A DNA stretch of 64,000 nucleotides from Chryseobacterium cucumeris (lineage in GTDB: Bacteria > Bacteroidota > Bacteroidia > Flavobacteriales > Weeksellaceae): positions 1 to 64,000 of the forward strand of contig NZ_LUVZ01000001.1 in the NCBI RefSeq assembly GCF_001593385.1. The letters run 5' to 3'. How positions within the stretch are numbered: the first letter of the stretch is position 1; every line of letters begins with the position of its first letter. The translations under genes were made by a program, and so were the position numbers. The notes under the pieces are model-generated. The model was not told where the DNA came from and did no database searches. It worked only from the letters and a program-made list of their open reading frames with translations. Positions 62,324-64,000 of the stretch are shown here, in pieces.

Positions 62324-63193
62324 TTATTTTGTTTTCTTAATAGAAATTACCGTCTGCAAAACCACAGAAGCAATAATAAAGACCAATCCTATATAAAACG
62401 AAAGATTCACTTCTTTGCTTTCTCCGAAAAATAAGAACGCCATAATAATAGCATACACAGGCTCCAGATTGTATGTTAAGTTAACGGTAAATGCCGGAAT
62501 TTTCTTCAAAACTTCTGCAAACATTACATATAAGCCAACAGTACAAAAAAGCGATAAAACGCCCAAATAAGCCGTGTTTTTTAAGTCAGGAACTATGCTA
62601 TCTGACTGAAAATAGAGGAGATATACGGGCAAAAACGCTCCCCAGCATAAAGTACCGGCAATCATCTGATAATAGTTGATAATTTTGGTATCAAAATGAG
62701 TCACCAGACGTTTGTTATAAATCGTATACAAAGCCCCGAATGCCGATGAAAAGACGCCTAATATAATCCCAAGCTGATAGGAAGTATCAAAGTGAAATAT
62801 TAAACTGATTCCTACAATCGTTAACGTACTGAGAAGTAATTCTGAAAGCTTGAATTTCTCCCTATCAAGAACAGGTTTGAATATAGCTGTGAAAAAACTT
62901 GTCAGGCAGTAGCACACCACACCAATGGATATATTGGCATATTTTATACTGGCATAAAAAAGAAGCCAATGGAGCGTAAGCAGTAAGCCGGCTTTTGAAA
63001 TCTGAATTTTTCCCCGGAAAGGAATATCCGTTGGGATTTTCAAGAGCTTTACAATAAAGAACAAAATAATAGAGGAGAAGAGGAGTCTGTACCAGACCAG
63101 TAAACCTTCGTTAAGAGTGATCAATTTCCCGAATACACCAGTAAATCCGGCCAGAATTACGGCCAGATGTAATAATAAATATGATTTTTTCAT
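62324..63193 (-). CDS. EamA/DMT-family transporter
   Basis: 289 residues with ten membrane helices in two EamA repeats (LLHLAVILAGFTGVFGKLIT ... ; LGIILGVFSSAFGALYTIYN ...). NLTYNLEPVYAIIMAFLFFG is the typical second-repeat motif. An inner-membrane drug/metabolite transporter, substrate unknown. Confidence 0.9.
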   Translation of the reverse strand: MKKSYLLLHLAVILAGFTGVFGKLITLNEGLLVWYRLLFSSIILFFIVKLLKIPTDIPFRGKIQISKAGLLLTLHWLLFYASIKYANISIGVVCYCLTSFFTAIFKPVLDREKFKLSELLLSTLTIVGISLIFHFDTSYQLGIILGVFSSAFGALYTIYNKRLVTHFDTKIINYYQMIAGTLCWGAFLPVYLLYFQSDSIVPDLKNTAYLGVLSLFCTVGLYVMFAEVLKKIPAFTVNLTYNLEPVYAIIMAFLFFGESKEVNLSFYIGLVFIIASVVLQTVISIKKTK

Positions 63194-63390
63194 TTGAGAA
63201 TGAACTGTAAAATTGGAATTAATATTTTTGTTAGAATGTGAAGCACGGCAAAACCGATCGTTAATAAGTTAACGACATGAGTATGCTTCAAATTAAATTG
63301 AAAATATTAAGGTGCTGGAGGAGGCAGACAGTTCGAGCGGTTCATATTGATCTGTTGAATGTCAAATATAGGGAAAAATATTTTGAAAGT

Positions 63391-63786
63391 TTACATAAAA
63401 AATACATTGAACTTGTGTCCATCCGGATCTGCAAATACAAAACCGTAGTAATTTTCTCCAAAGCTCTCAGGCTCTGAAACAATGGTTCCACCAGCATTTT
63501 TTACTTCTTCAGCCCATTCATCCACCTGACTTTTGCTTTCTGCAGAAAGGGTGAATATAATTTCGTTGGAGCTTTGAGGATCTCCGAATTTCATGCTTTT
63601 CAGGTTGTTTTCTATGACATTTTTTAAGAAAAAGTGGACAATCAATTCATTTCCAGCCATAAAAAAACTTACCAGCTCATTGGAACTGTACGGGCTATTA
63701 GGTCTGAATCCCAGTTCAGTATAGAATTTCTGTGTGCGTTCGAGGTCGGTTACGGCCAGATTGGCCCAGATCATTTTAGGTTTCAT
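63391..63786 (-). CDS. VOC (glyoxalase-like) family protein
   Basis: 131 residues: MIWANLAVTDLERTQKFYTE, ELGFRPN, and the end YGFVFADPDGHKFNVFFM are the paired beta-alpha-beta-beta-beta units of the vicinal oxygen chelate fold. Function unknown; the type is close to 'glyoxalase/bleomycin resistance' proteins. From 63787 to 64000 no gene is seen. Confidence 0.88.
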   Translation of the reverse strand: MKPKMIWANLAVTDLERTQKFYTELGFRPNSPYSSNELVSFFMAGNELIVHFFLKNVIENNLKSMKFGDPQSSNEIIFTLSAESKSQVDEWAEEVKNAGGTIVSEPESFGENYYGFVFADPDGHKFNVFFM

Positions 63787-64000
63787 ACTATTTTATTTTT
63801 TGGTTAGGATAAAGGTATTCTGTTTTTACAGTAGAAAACCTGCCATGTGGCAAGATTTTGTATTTTTAAGATCAGTATGAGACTTTGAATGGTTTCAATT
63901 TAACATAATGTAATAATGAATTATAGTGCATGAATAAGAGTATTGTAGATAAAATTAAGCAGTTAGGAGGAATATCCTGATCATTTTTTTGTTTGTGCAA

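Noticed and set aside
1..64000. CRISPR arrays, tRNA, rRNA and intact insertion sequences
   Set aside because: No regular direct repeats with spacers, no tRNA- or rRNA-like sequences and no transposase genes were recognised by reading.

Overview
The window is AT-rich DNA from a Bacteroidota bacterium, most likely a Chryseobacterium-like member of the Weeksellaceae/Flavobacteriia. The evidence is a SusC/SusD pair, DUF6520 and MauE-like proteins, a membrane-bound TPR-AraC regulator, a Bacteroidetes-type MobABC/TraA-N conjugation module, and TAnnTTTG-type -7 promoter boxes. The species is an inference; no rRNA or tRNA gene was recognised.

Layout. (1) 0-4.1 kb: a compact minus-strand operon of a DUF6602 (PD-(D/E)XK-like) protein, an AAA ATPase and an HNH nuclease. 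It resembles Septu-type defence with an extra gene and lies next to the tail of a broken gene. (2) 4.2-11.7 kb: a structured leader, then SusC, SusD and an S9 peptidase, a peptide or protein-derived nutrient uptake operon. (3) 12-15 kb: a minus-strand envelope operon (lipoprotein, a 57-aa protein, a MauE-like protein, DUF6520). (4) 15.1-33.3 kb: a TPR-AraC regulator, RteC, and a conjugative element with mobC-mobB-mobA, a candidate oriT, parA, traB/D, and traE to traN. It lacks a visible integrase and TraO/P/Q and is interrupted by a DUF1016 nuclease gene. (5) 33.4-37.9 kb: a membrane-anchored amidohydrolase, a RadC-type JAB protein and about 2 kb of decayed genes, including a Crp/Fnr remnant.

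(6) 37.9-44.7 kb is the most interesting locus. A protein with a double-glycine leader and a DUF6973 domain is encoded with a secreted possible immunity protein, a GT25-LicD fusion and an IspD/TarI-like cytidylyltransferase. Divergently transcribed are a C39-peptidase ABC exporter and an HlyD-type adaptor. The gene set suggests a secreted effector that is clipped at GG and possibly decorated with a phospho-alditol or phosphocholine-like group before or during export. The enzyme pair is analogous to the mammalian ISPD/FKTN/FKRP system. (7) 44.8-53.5 kb: remnants of phage head genes (one with a single amber codon) and a second defence cluster (AbiH, a two-gene putAbiC locus) with several small orphan genes.

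(8) 53.5-64 kb: ordinary chromosome. It holds a secreted TIM-barrel-like protein, an ArsR-led operon (ArsR, SRPBCC, YdeI/DUF1801, DoxX, possibly DUF4256) with clear ArsR operators, a tail-specific S41 protease, a methyltransferase, a YdcF protein, an EamA transporter and a VOC protein. Families of intergenic repeats lie between these genes.
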